Shown here in pieces: positions 35,801 to 46,063 of a stretch of DNA of 64,000 nucleotides. This DNA comes from Halichondria panicea. Taxonomy: Eukaryota; Porifera; Demospongiae; Suberitida; Halichondriidae. Each line of letters opens with the position of its first letter. Positions within the stretch are counted from its first letter, which is position 1. Location: contig NC_087377.1 in the NCBI RefSeq assembly GCF_963675165.1, positions 14,194,198-14,258,197 of the forward strand, read 5' to 3'. The position numbers and the translations under genes were made by a program. The notes beneath the pieces are model-generated. The model worked only from the letters and a program-made list of their open reading frames with translations, was not told where the DNA came from and made no database searches.

Positions 35801-38800
35801 ATTCAATAAAGACAGTGTAGAAATTCACTGTGAGATCAGAAGTGGTCCAGAGAGTCTTGTGTTGATGTATAGACTACGTATTTGAGTTTAGATAGAAGTA
35901 ATATAAGCTAGGGTACAGAAGTAGCGCTGGAGACCTTATTTAATTAATAATCATTCTTGTGGCGGTTAGTCACTGCATGTAAGGAGGCATAATAATAGTT
36001 CACTAACAGAGCTTTCCTGTGGGATGATATTAAGCTAGTGCATGCATGGTTTAAAAGGGTTAAATTCTTGTGTTGATGTACAACAAATGTAAACCTGCAT
36101 GTGATCGACAATTCAACACCACTATACCACTACAATGCACATGCAGTGGTGGATCCAGACAGGTTTTCACACAAGAACACACTAGAGATCAACTTACTAT
36201 AGCTAGCAACTCAGCTTGAATGATCGTGATAAGTTACCAGGCTGATTTCGTGCAATTAATAATTATGTGGGCAGGGCTCTCTAATATACGCATGCTCATT
36301 GCTTAGGAAAAGTGATGACCTATTTTTTAGTAAAATTAGCTGTTTTGGAACCTCCCTTTCAACATTCCTGGATCCGCCACTGATGCACAATGATTGATTT
36401 CGATTGAACTCAGTTATAGCCCGGAATAATCGGACATTATTTAACACAGATTGTTTTACTCTTCCTATATAATCTTATCAGATATATATCTTTAATGCTA
36501 TCACATGATCTCTATGCAGCCAATCAGCTTATCTAAAGTAGTTACCTGACCATGCTTTAAATAACTTAATTCACACTGAAGTATAGTGTTCTTTAAGTTA
36601 CTTTGGCACACAGATTTAATGTTGGCTAGGTGTGTTCTATAATATCCACTGCACATGTGCACTCTAACCACACATATTATACTCTCTCACAGGTATACCT
36701 GGGTCGACACAAGGAAACTGGTGCTTTCTATGCCATCAAAGTCCTGCAAAAGGAAGCAATCATCAAACGCAGCGAGGTTGAACTCATCATGGCAAAGAGA
36801 AGCATCGCGATCCACCCGTTTCTAGTAGGCCTACATTGCTCCTTTCAGACAAGGACCAAGCTATATTTTTTGTTGGAATATGTAAATGGTGGAAGGCTGT
36901 CCTCTTATCAGGAAAGGCTGGAATATGTAAATGGTGGAAGGCTGTCCTCTGATCAGGAAAGGCAGAAAAATAATGTGTTTGATGAGCGCAGTGCAAGGTG
37001 AGTAGTCAGACGCCAGTTATTATTATGCTAAGCGGATTATTTAGGTAGCTGCATAGCCTAAACTCAGTTTGTTAGCTCTTATTAAGCTCCTATAACATAA
37101 TAATGATCAACTCTACGTAAATGTAGTGTATTATTATAATTATGCCTTCAAATTAGTTCAAGTTCCTATGATACTGCCGCCGATGACCTTACTGCATATG
37201 TTGGTTTTTGAAATCCTGCATGAGTGTCGTACAGTGTCTGTCTGACGTTGCTAAGAAATGGACAAAGAAATTCAGCAAGAGCATAACTTAGATTCCAGGA
37301 TTCGAGCTGGTTCAAATAAAGGGTGTGGTCTCATACATATTTACGCAACACTAGAGCCACACTTTTTTCCTTTAAAAAGGTGTGGTGTCTATGAGATTTC
37401 ATTTCTGAATCACAGATTTGGTTCGAGATTTCATGGAATATTCCGGATTGATTCCCTTTCCCCGTTGAAGCCGTCATAATTATGACGGCCACTCTATTGG
37501 TCATTTTCAAACATTTGCTGTGCACGCTGTGTTGGAGCTATGCGCACGCTGTATGTACCAGCACATGCGCATTGAGCTGCTCTTTCACGTGGTATCTTTA
37601 ATATACTTCCTCGAGGTACAGTAATGTCGAAAGAAAAGTGACCGTTTCAAGATCTTCGTAGTACAACCTCAGCGAGGTTCTAGAGCAGCTAGACAGTGAG
37701 AATATCAATGCTTATGGTCTTGTTGAGTGAGAGAACAGTGACTGGGATCATAGCTAGATAAGAAGCTACCTCAAGCTAGAAAATATAGAGCCTGAAGGCC
37801 TGAGGAAGAAGCTCTTGCGATGGACCGACTTCTTGGATCTGGTAAATCTAGAGTAGCATCTGTAGTCTTGATAGCTTCAGTACAACTGTATTTAGGCTAT
37901 AGTTAGTACAGCAGTGGACATCACCATTGAACTTGTAAACCTGAGTGTAGGTGAAGAAAACATTTCCCGGGAAAAGGGCGTCTGCTGATACGACCTCGCA
38001 GATAACTTTCTGCAGATCCTGATTGAACCATGTCACTGTGAGAACATTGAGAACACTGCATGTCTTTAGCCACTCTGTGCCTTCATACAATATTGTTTGT
38101 GTACATGGATTGAGTATGTTTGTAAACAATTGCTAATTAGTGGGGGTGCATGGTCAGTTGCTAGGTAACGATGATGGTGTCAAGATACCTCTGGTGTCTG
38201 CGCTACCTGTAGAAAATAGTTACAAGTCATTTCAATGTATGGTTCATGAGATATGCATTTTTAAAGAAAATTGTGTTCTCAGAATTATGTCTCCTCTGAT
38301 AACGTTTTAGTTTGTGGGGGGGATGGGTGTGGCTTGTATCATTTATTCTGTATTTTCTTGCTTTAATTAAAACGGGGAAAGGGTTAAGGCTATATATAAT
38401 TTATGAGATTTCACGTTGTTGCCAGCCCCTCGGTTCGATCTTACTCGAGAAAAGACTCTTAATTGTCTCTCACCCTTGTGAGCTTTCCTTTGTTACAATA
38501 CAGTGTAGCAAGTGCTATAGATACTCATAGCAAGTCTTTAGAAAAATCTTGAACCTCTGCATGGATGGCTGGATATTGATGAGAATCACACAAAGCAAAT
38601 CACACGAAGTATAAACAACATCAGTGGCGTAGCCAGAGGGGTGCAGAGGGTGCTCCAGCACCCCCCTCTGGCCTCAGACTCTGCTCCACAAGTTCCTTTT
38701 TTACTATTAAACTAAGCTGATATGAGAGAACTAGAGCTAGCTCTATATATATTGCACGACGATCAACTCAAAACTCCACCTCCAACTAGCTAGCTCCACT

Positions 38801-41800
38801 TCCAAATATTCATTCATCATGCGCAAAGCCACGTGGGCTGAGCAGACCAAGGTCCCCCACAGAGTTGCAGATTGTTCAGCAGCTATCACCATCATCATCA
38901 TGTCACTCTTTGAGTATTTTTCAGTTGAGCCCAGTTCACAGAGCAGCACTCCAACTGTAATTCACAAGCAGAAGTACCTGGTTAGCAGCTGCATGATTTA
39001 ATTGTCACAAAACAATGCATTTTCTAGGACATCTTCAGATGAAGATGTGGCTTAACCACCAGTACCCTCAAAGCAGCAGTACCCTCATTTCTTTAGCCAG
39101 ATTGCGTTAGAATCAATCTCAGAACATGTAACAACACATTTTCTGGGGGAATGCCCCCAGACCCCTGTTGGGGCGCATTTTGCTCCGCGTACTGGTAATT
39201 CGGACAATCCATTCATCCATGCAGCACCCCTCTCTCTCAAATCCTGGCTACGCCCCTGAACATAGACATACACAGTTACTTCAGCTATACTGTTCTTAGG
39301 TACTCTAGTACAAATAAGTATAGATCAATGCTTGCATGTAGAGTGCATGGAAACGGAATGCGGACACGGAATGCGGACGCGGAAAGCGGAAACGGAAATA
39401 TCTTAGCTGTCTAAAGTTAACGACCATTATACCATTCTGTGTTTTTTTTTTTACACAGAATGGTAATGATGAGCAAAAAACATGCACAGAATGGTAAATA
39501 TGAAATAATTATGCCTCGGTGCGCATGCGCAAGCGAGGTATACGGTAGTGTGTTTGTGTGTCTGTCTGTGTGTGCATGAGTGTGCAGACTATACTATACA
39601 GCTGCTCAAGGATCAATCAAGTGCAAGTAAGAGTTCTATAGGCTTCTATAGTCATGTTTTCTTGGATTTGCAAAAATTAATAATGCTTCATTCTCGAGTT
39701 ATGCCTAGTTTTGCTTGCTTGGAATGCCATTGCAGCCTTTTCAGAAGAGTGCGTAACAAAACTTGCATGTTCACCGCGCGAGTGTTGCTACTCTAATTGT
39801 AGTTAGCTCTGCACTAGAACACTATAAGCTATTGGTAGCTGCAAGAGCGAGAAGAGAGCTGGCAAGGCTCTGCTGATCCATGCAGCCATTAATTTTAGAC
39901 TTGAACTTTTGGCATCGATCATTTTTAACAGCAATCATGGTCGATTATTACCCACTCCTTGAATTTGCATGCAGCAAAATTAATTAATGCAAAAATTCAT
40001 CACAATGATTGTGTGTATAGCTTTGGCACCTCCACCGAGGCATCACCACCCGCGATGCTTTCATTCATATAAACATGAAAGTATGAGAGTGAATGAAGTG
40101 AACGTTTCTGCATGATTTAGAAGCCCAAAGGGCTGGTAGTATCTCGAACGCAGTGCCCTGAGGACTTCTAAATCACGTGGAAAACTTCCTAAACAGTGTC
40201 TAAGCATTTTAGAGCATAGCAACCATGAGTATTTAGCCAATCAGATTTGAATGTTCTTATCTCTACATGATTTCTACATGAAAGCACCTTGTCTCTAGCT
40301 ACCTTACCTAGTTGCTCCTTGAAGCTATAGATAGATTTGATAGATTTGATAGGTTTCCCCACAGCACCCCTCTACAAATACATCTGCCTACAAAAAAATT
40401 AATGCTTTTATGTTCATTTATTCATGTCAAAAACACAGAATGGTAATGGTCGTTAACTTTAGACAGCTGAGATATTTCCGTTTCCGCTCTGCTTTCCGCC
40501 TTCCGTTTTCCGTTTCCTTCTTTTCCATGCACCCATACTTATAATTATGCTTCATAAATTATCTTATTGAGGCTGCTGCATGAGGAAGATATCTCATGTG
40601 TCGAACTTGAACTATTTATTACTCCTCTGATTTGACGGCACTCATTATGTAGACACTACTATAGATATTGTTGAAGTGTAAATGGCTCTTGTCTGGAATC
40701 TCCTCACCCGGCTTTAAAGACATGTCTTCACTTCAATTTAGATTGCTAGGCAACCAAAACACGTTCAATATGTCAAGAATAAATAATTTTTGCCACATCA
40801 TCTAACATTAGAATTTTTCTTAGTACGTACATAATGGTGTGCAGTGAAAATTAATCTGACAGTTAAAAAGTGCTGAATCAGCGAATAAGCCTAGCGCTTA
40901 TAGTATGTCCCGTGGCTGGACTCATTGCATAGGGGAAGTACAGGGGGTGGGTGTAGCTCATTGCTAATTCAGTAAAAAACGCTGTTGTCACTGTTCATCC
41001 ATAAATCATAAGAAGACATAGTGAGGCAGCAAAGAAAGAAATGGGCGTACAGTTAAGAAAAAGTAAGGCCTGGTTTGGGAAATCGTATGATCCACAAGGA
41101 TTTTTATGAACGTGGGCGATATGTAGCCCACAATCGTGACGTAAGGTATTCTCCCACGCATTCAGAGTTAATAAGACTGTACTGTACTATATATACTGTA
41201 TACTGAGACAAGCTGTGCTGCAAGTCAGATCAGAGAACCAGCGTGGCCAGCTCTGGTGGCAGTAGCTACCTGCTATATGATAATGATGACTTGATCTATA
41301 CTATAGACTATAATTATAGCATGTAGAAAGACACAAGAAAAGGTGCATGATAGTAGAATAGGATAGAATCTGAACACACAATCTAGACTAGTAGATCATC
41401 TAGCTAAGCCTAAGGTATAGCTAGCTCTAGTGCTTGCAAACTTCCAGTTCCAAGTCCATGTCCAGCTTGCTGCAGGCAAAGTTTTATTAGTCATAGATCT
41501 CTGCGTGGGCAGTCCAACATCCCTAGCTCAGCATGCCCACGCTCATTTTCACCCTTCTACCACCCTTCTACCCTCACGCGACTTCCTGATACAGGCTCTC
41601 CTTTTTCCTAACTCTACGTCTATATATTTCTTTCTTTATTCCTCCAATTAATACAGTCTTATTGAACAATTGTGATAAAGAACAGAAAAAAAGAAAAAGG
41701 AGAGCCTGTGTAGAGGCTAGATAATCTACTCAGCTTGTGATGTCAGTTAGCTCTAGCTGGTATAGTTTAGTAAAACGGGTTCGTTATGGCGAAAATCGAA

Positions 41801-42731
41801 TTATTAGACAACATTTTTCACTGTTTCGACAACATTTTTGCTGGTTGTTACAGGCAATTATTTGATAATTATTTGTTTGTGAAATACATGAACTTTTACC
41901 AGGCGCACTTTGATGTCTAACGGAGTTCGGCGACTTGCTGTAAAGTTTTAAAATAGCCCTATTAACTCAAAAACACTCTTACAATTGCGACTTTATAACT
42001 AAATAAGGGCATGCACTATATACTGCCAGTGACTGGACTATAACATAATTTTATTATTATTTACCCGTTACAGATTCTATGCTGCCGAGATCACCTCCGC
42101 CCTCGGGTACTTGCACAGTCTCAATATTATTTATTGGGATCTCAAACTTGAAAACATTCTACTAGACACTAACGGGCATATCATGCTAACAGACTTTGGA
42201 CTCTGCAAAGAAGAGGTCAAATTTGGAGAGGCAGTAACAACTTCTGGCACTCCCTCATACCCTGCCCCTGAGGTGCTCAAAAAGAAAGAGTACGGTTACA
42301 GCGTCGACTGGTGGTGTCTGGGCGTGGTAACCTACGAAATGCTGTACGGGCTGCCACCGTTTTATTCTGAAGATGTTGCTCAAAGGCACAGTAAAATTTG
42401 TCAGATGTCACTAGATCTGCAACTACACATCACGTTCAGTGCTCGAGACTTGCTCGAAAAATTGCTACAGGACAAACGTGATCGATTAGGTGAGATTGGT
42501 GATGCTAAAGACATCAAGGCTCACTTATTTTTCAAGTCCATCAACTGGGATGACCTGTTTGATAAGCGATTGAAGCCTCCTCCGTTCAACCCTCCGGTAA
42601 AGAATGCCCTCAAACTCGGACCATTTGGGTCCGAGCTTACTGCCAAGGCTATTTCTGGCGCACAGAAACACGGCACAGTGGGTTTGCCATGTGTGAGCAT
42701 TGCTGACGACACTTTTAGTGTAATGAACTAG
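29815..42731 (+). CDS. Receptor gene 2: Ig/FN3-like three-pass receptor fused to PX-SGK-like kinase
   Basis: Fourteen exons with GT-AG borders and matching phases: 29815-29881, 29941-30404, 30647-30854, 30932-31210, 31270-31344, 31399-31518, 31567-31686, 31752-31803, 31863-31893, 31947-32092, 32149-32314, 32374-32580, 36693-36997, 42074-42731. They total 966 codons without an internal stop. Order: hydrophobic signal-like segment (YIVLVVTAHLTAQSQ), Ig-like domain (EQCPG, ISC, LRW, SITCG), FN3-like region, three membrane helices in exons 5, 6 and 7, a polar linker, a PX domain, then an AGC/SGK-like kinase. Exon 10 holds linker and PX start in one reading frame. No initiator ATG is visible in exon 1, so an upstream exon or a lost start is needed. 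The alternative is two genes, with an SGK gene starting at a Met in exon 8; transcript data would decide. Confidence 0.72.
31947..32580 (+). other. PX domain and kinase entry of receptor gene 2 (exons 10-12)
   Basis: The protein reads FTVYKVVVRLEDRSYFVF then RRYSEFETLFGEIKKK, followed by KLPGKKVLKSKFDP, DERRIGLHDFI and PVREFL. This is the order of the PX domain of SGK3 (CISK), including the RRYSEF phosphoinositide-contact arginine, the KLPGKK loop and the later basic ERR. PX domains of this type bind PI3P on endosomes. Exon 12 then runs through an acidic/basic linker into ITDLDLLKVIWKGTFVKV, the first strand and glycine loop of an SGK kinase domain. Confidence 0.88.
33338..33712. mobile_element. 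CAGAGGAGGTACGACAC MITE with 8-bp target duplication
   Basis: The left end CAAAGGAGGTACGACAC and the right end GTGTCGTACCTCCTCTG are inverted; TAAATGCA is repeated at 33,330-33,337 and 33,713-33,720. It is the same family of ends as at 400-510. Confidence 0.85.
33972..34409. mobile_element. CAGAGGAGGTTGGACGCG MITE, copy B
   Basis: A near-identical copy of 24,249-24,685 in the same orientation, with the outer left end slightly shortened (CAGAAGGTTGG). Confidence 0.85.
34663..34952. mobile_element. Foldback with AAGAGTAGATAAGAGTAAGA ends
   Basis: CAAGAGTAGATAAGAGTAAG then AGTGTTGAACTGCT is mirrored by AGCAGTTCAACACT and CTTACTCTTATCTACTCTTG. The interior is non-coding. Confidence 0.8.
35142..35318. 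mobile_element. Short CAGTGGAACC MITE, TA-flanked
   Basis: CAGTGGAACCTCCTTTAACA at the left and GGGGTTCCACTG at the right, with TA on both sides. Repeated AAAGGCCA phrases are inside. It is pogo/mariner-like and distinct from the 28.5-kb type. Confidence 0.8.
35471..35612. repeat. Foldback with TGATTTAGAAGCCC arms
   Basis: TCACTGTTTTGTCGGTGTCC then ATGTGATTTAGAAGCCC is mirrored by GGGCTTCTAAATCCCATAGA and ACCTCCAAAACAGTG. A diverged copy is at about 40,110-40,205. Confidence 0.7.
36144..36382. mobile_element. CAGTGG(T/C)GGATCC MITE
   Basis: CAGTGGTGGATCCAGACAGG at the left and CCTGGATCCGCCACTG at the right. A similar left end (CAGTGACGGATCCAGGGG) occurs at about 28,406. Confidence 0.7.
36693..36997 (+). 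other. SGK-like kinase N-lobe exon with 45-bp internal duplication
   Basis: VYLGRHKETGAFYAIKVLQK matches the SGK/AKT N-lobe; the ATP-anchoring Lys of YAIK is kept. The helix C region reads ELIMAKRSI where SGKs have an AER: the conserved Glu is Lys. HPFLVGLHCSFQTRTKLYFL and EYVNGGRL follow the family. The segment LEYVNGGRLSS(Y/D)QER is present twice in tandem (36,873-36,917 and 36,918-36,962), a 45-bp in-frame duplication. The exon ends at AG|gtgagt. Confidence 0.9.
38622..39258. mobile_element. CAGTGGCGTAGCCAG-ended DNA transposon remnant
   Basis: CAGTGGCGTAGCCAGAGGGG at the left, TGGCTACGCCCCTG at the right. A 5-bp repeat AACAT lies on both sides (38,617-38,621 and 39,259-39,263). No transposase is seen. 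Confidence 0.75.
39343..40532. mobile_element. 1.2-kb foldback with GTGCATGGAAACGGAA ends
   Basis: The left arm GTGCATGGAAACGGAATGCG, then AATATCTTAGCTGTCTAAAG and CCATTCTGTG, is mirrored at 40,430-40,532 (CACAGAATGG, CTTTAGACAGCTGAGATATT, CTTTTCCATGCAC). The interior includes a copy of the CA-microsatellite repeat (39,505-39,790, plus strand) and a TTTAGAAGCCC foldback (40,110-40,205). Confidence 0.8.
40981..41719. repeat. Dispersed 0.75-kb repeat, copy B
   Basis: The reverse complement of 21,692-22,461, with the outer GGCCTGG end missing on the left; the right end is AGAGCCTGTGTAGAGGCTA. The two copies look very similar by eye. Confidence 0.85.
42074..42731 (+). other. SGK-like kinase C-lobe exon
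   Basis: Starts FYAAEITSALGYLHS; the catalytic loop reads IIYWDLKLENILL (SGK consensus YRDLKPEN), DFG is intact (LTDFGLCKE), the activation segment is TTSGTPSYPAPE, then VDWWCLGVVTYEMLYGLPPF, KRDRLGE, LFFKSINWDDLF and KPPPFNPPV. The C-terminal tail ends ADDTFSVMN and lacks the FxxFSY hydrophobic motif needed for full AGC-kinase activation. The catalytic Asp, Lys and Asn survive; the HRD Arg is Trp. The single exon ends at TAG 42,729-42,731. Confidence 0.92.
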
Positions 42732-42976
42732 ATACCAAGTATTTGTGTGCTCAACGACTGTGTATCATTAGTCTGCGAAGCTTAACGTTCGAGTTTCAAT
42801 TCAATGTTTGTAGATCTATAATTATTGCATTCAAATGTGTTTTTCTCAAATTTTGATCTATCTGCACAAAAACAATCAAAAGAGTACGTCTAATTCACCA
42901 TTTTTCTAGAGCGGCGCAGTAGCTAAAAGTAAACTAATTTGCAGCAGCTATAACATGAAGTGGCTATTTATTATAA

Positions 42977-43320
42977 GGCCACTCCAAATGAGACTGTAGT
43001 TTCCCGTCAGAGACTCCAGTAAATTATAAGCGGATGTGAGCAATATTATTATTATGAATATAATTATAAATTGATCCGTCATCAATGAATTTAATTAAAT
43101 AGCCACAAAAATTCAACCAACCATGTGCTTAGAGGCAACAAAGAACAAGAAAAAAGTAATTTCAATATTTCATTGATAATAAATTATTAGTGAAATAATG
43201 GCCATAATGACTATCAATGAGGTAGCTAGCCTCGAGACCAGGCCTGGATTCGAGGCTATGAGGTAGCTAAAGCAGGAAGCGCGAGTTGGACGGGAAACTA
43301 CAGTCTCATTTGGAGTGGCC
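42977..43320. mobile_element. GGCCACTCCAAATGAGACTG MITE with TAA target duplication
   Basis: GGCCACTCCAAATGAGACTG at the left and CAGTCTCATTTGGAGTGGCC at the right; arms are about 30 bp. TAA is present on both sides, a 3-bp duplication typical of PIF/Harbinger-type elements. A TAGCCTCG foldback (43,227-43,258) is nested inside. It starts about 245 bp after the kinase stop codon. Confidence 0.8.
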
Positions 43321-44144
43321 TAAGCAGTCATGCACACTTGTAAATTTACTGCACAAAACATGAGCACACGTGGATTCAATTAGTGACCTTTTGACCCTGT
43401 CCAGCCTCCAACGAGAGGGCGGCAAGTGAAGGCGAGTGACCTTTATCGGCCAACATATCCCGCTATAGCTATATAGTTAATCACTTAGTTATTTCTTGCA
43501 CTTTACGTTTACAAAACAATGTACATGCATGCTTATTCCCAAGCCGATTTGTCTACGCATTGATTGCATCTAGGTGTAGTTAGAATTCGCTGGGTATGAC
43601 GGAAACTGTACATTGTATACATGTAAATAATCATCAGTGGCTAAAACTAGGGGAAATGCTTGATTTTGCTCCTGTTTGACGTGACAGGCTAAAGTCTTAA
43701 TGAGTAGGCGTAATTTCTAGACATAACTCATCCCACCTGTAGAAACTGGATTATTAGCGCATGCGCTTTTGGGGTCAATAGCAGAGCTCTATACGCTTAT
43801 ATTCGAGAATGCGCCTATAATGCAGTCATTTCGAGCCCCCTCCCAGCAGTGAAATTTACGTTAGTTATAATATATTAGCGCTTATAGCTAGAATATTGCT
43901 GACTCAGCACTTTACAACCTCAAAACGAAGCAAGTGTAGCTCCGCTTTGCAGGGTCGCCTGATTCTGGGAATTGCTCCACTCTGTACTGCACTCTATATC
44001 TAGATTGTACCAATTAAGGGCGTATACAGAGAAGAGGGCATGCAACTCGCCCTATTCTCAGAATCATCTGACTTCGTATTGAGCTATTTTTAGATCCCAT
44101 GCATTTGAGTGTATTTAGCAGGGAACTATGAGCTATAGTATTAT
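43321..44144. other. Gene-free stretch with a MITE fragment
   Basis: 43,735-43,870 contains GTAGAAACTGGATTATTAGC, GGGGTCAATAGCAGAGCTCT and TATTCGAGAATGCGCCTATA, matching the right half of 29,123-29,558 in inverted orientation. Otherwise nothing is recognised. Confidence 0.5.
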
Positions 44145-45505
44145 ACCGGTGTCATAAAATTTTAGGCCCCCCGGGCCTAGAATTTTAACATTTTAGGCCC
44201 CCCCATTAACAGTGCAAGCAGCGATAACATTATGTGACAGTGCATTCTCAAAATACACCAATACAGTCTTCTATGGTCTTCACAGTCTATGCATGCAGTG
44301 CCAGTTACTGAATGCAGCTCTCCTCACACACACACATTTCATGCATGTACAGTAGTACCACTGGTCTCACAGCCATCACACTGCACCATGTCATTCTATG
44401 ACCTCATGCAACACGAAGCACATAGGTGCCAACTGTCCCGAATTGGTCAGGACTGCTGTCCAAGATTACCCTTGTCCCGAAAGGAAACTGTTATTCACCT
44501 CAGATATCCCGGATTTTAAGGTTGCTGCTTCTGAGCTGGGTTACTAAGCTCCAAAAGGCTTATCAAGCCTGAAACTACTGCATGCTAGAATCTTCAAACA
44601 ATGAACAAAAACAGCTTTACACAAGAAACTTAGTTTATATAGCAAGGGCATATGAGAGAAGCGCCCTTGTACTATGATACAGTCTAATAAGTGGGCAGGG
44701 CTCACTTGCTTGCACTCTTATTACATGTATATACATGTACTGTGATTCCACCATAGATACAACAGTTTCTCTCTTGACTTCTATATCTATGATTCCACAT
44801 TACTTGAGAGCTGAGCCAGTGATGCTATTGGAGCATCCCCACAACAATTTACATCTTCTATGTAGGAAAACATGGAGGAAGATATGAATTGTTGTCTTTG
44901 CACTGAAAATTGTGTGCTTTATACTTTATAATTATTGTGAATTCACAAAATTTTGCCTCCTTTGGCGGCCAGCCGCTTGGGGATAACGCCGCCATGTTTT
45001 GTCCTGAAATTTGGCTGAGAAAGTAAGCACAATGTTGCAAATATGGCGATAGCTATGCACAACATCGATTGTCTTACAGGCAGATCGAACATTGCAGAGC
45101 TGCATCAAAGCATTTAACTCTTATAGGTAGAAGCATGAGTAACTTGAAAGGTAAATCTTCCTTCACTTTGAATTCCATAGAATAACAATTTTGCTACTTT
45201 GATACAGAGTCTTTGCATGCATGCAGTCTCTTTGATGCTTTGTAACTAATAGAGCTAACCTTACCATAATTCTTTGACTTCGTTCTATCATAGATAAAGA
45301 TTTCTGTTCGTTTATCTATGGTTCTATATATCGTGCAGAAATGAGGGGGGCCTAATCTCACAGTGGGAGGCCTAGAATTTTAATAGATTGGACCCCCTGG
45401 GGGGCCTAAACTGTTAACATTCTAGGCCCGGGGGCCCACAATTTTTAAAATTCTAGGCCCGGGGGGGCCTAAACATGGGGGGGCCCAAAATTTTATGACA
45501 CCGGT
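44145..45505. mobile_element. 1.36-kb element with ACCGGTGTCATAAAATTTT ends
   Basis: The left ACCGGTGTCATAAAATTTTA then GGCCCCCCGGGCC is mirrored by GGGGGGCCCAAAATTTTATG and ACACCGGT at the right. Strong C/G runs sit just inside both ends. No transposase is seen. Confidence 0.8.
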
Positions 45506-45640
45506 GTAGAAGCAATATGGGGCTCCCCCCGTTTTCGGGGCCCCCCGGCCCTAAAACGCTAGCGATTTGGGCCCCCCCTACGGCCCTATTTCACTAGCGC
45601 TTTGAGGCCCCTCCAGCGATATGGGGCCCCTATAGATGAT
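45500..45640 (+). repeat. GGGGCCCC-rich repeat, copy A
   Basis: ACCGGTGTAGAAGCAATATG and GGGGCTCCCC, CCCTAAAACGCTAGCGAT, CCCTATTTCACTAGCGC. The reverse complement with the same phrases lies at 55,141-55,290. Confidence 0.7.
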
Positions 45641-46063
45641 CTGCATGGGCAACCACAAAGTGCTGACCATTCGCTCAAGAAAAATTCCCTGCTGATCTAT
45701 CCCACAGTGCTGACTCCATAAATCTCTCACAATGTGCTGACTCTAGGTGCTGGCTGACCCATGGGACCAAGCTCTCTTGCTGACACTGATAGTCCAGATT
45801 TACTACACACTAGCACCCTCAGGCTCGCCCAATCATGCTAAGTAGAGTCTGATGTCTCCCACATAGTGCTTACCATTCACAAAGTCATGGTGACCAAGCT
45901 CTTGTGCTGACTAGTGTAGTAGCTAGAGCTTGGTAACTATGACTTGCAAACACAGTTAGTTGTCAATGAATCAGGTGTATATAAAGACAATGCAGTACAG
46001 TTTGGCTAGTATTTTAGTTACTGTATAGTCTACATTGCTCCCACAATTCCGAAGTCAGTGAAA

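Larger units (their letters stand above)
32581..36692. other. Intron 12 of receptor gene 2 (4.1 kb), filled with MITEs
   Basis: At least six inverted-repeat elements lie in this intron (listed separately), while the ten introns before it are 37 to about 240 bp. No exon between the glycine-loop exon and the VYLGRHK exon is needed: the two exons join in phase 0 at the position where SGK sequences are contiguous. Confidence 0.7.
36998..42073. other. Intron 13 of receptor gene 2 (5.1 kb), filled with repeats
   Basis: It contains the transposons and foldbacks listed below. No additional SGK exon is needed: SAR|FYAAEI joins as in SGK3. A 93-codon minus-strand frame at 37,848-38,129 (Cys-rich, with LTVTWFNQDLQ) vaguely resembles an Ig strand but cannot be assigned. 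Confidence 0.65.

Noticed and set aside
37848-38129. Minus-strand frame with Cys and an LTVTWF strand-like motif
   Set aside because: Resembles an Ig strand only loosely, has no flanking exons and lies in an intron full of repeats.
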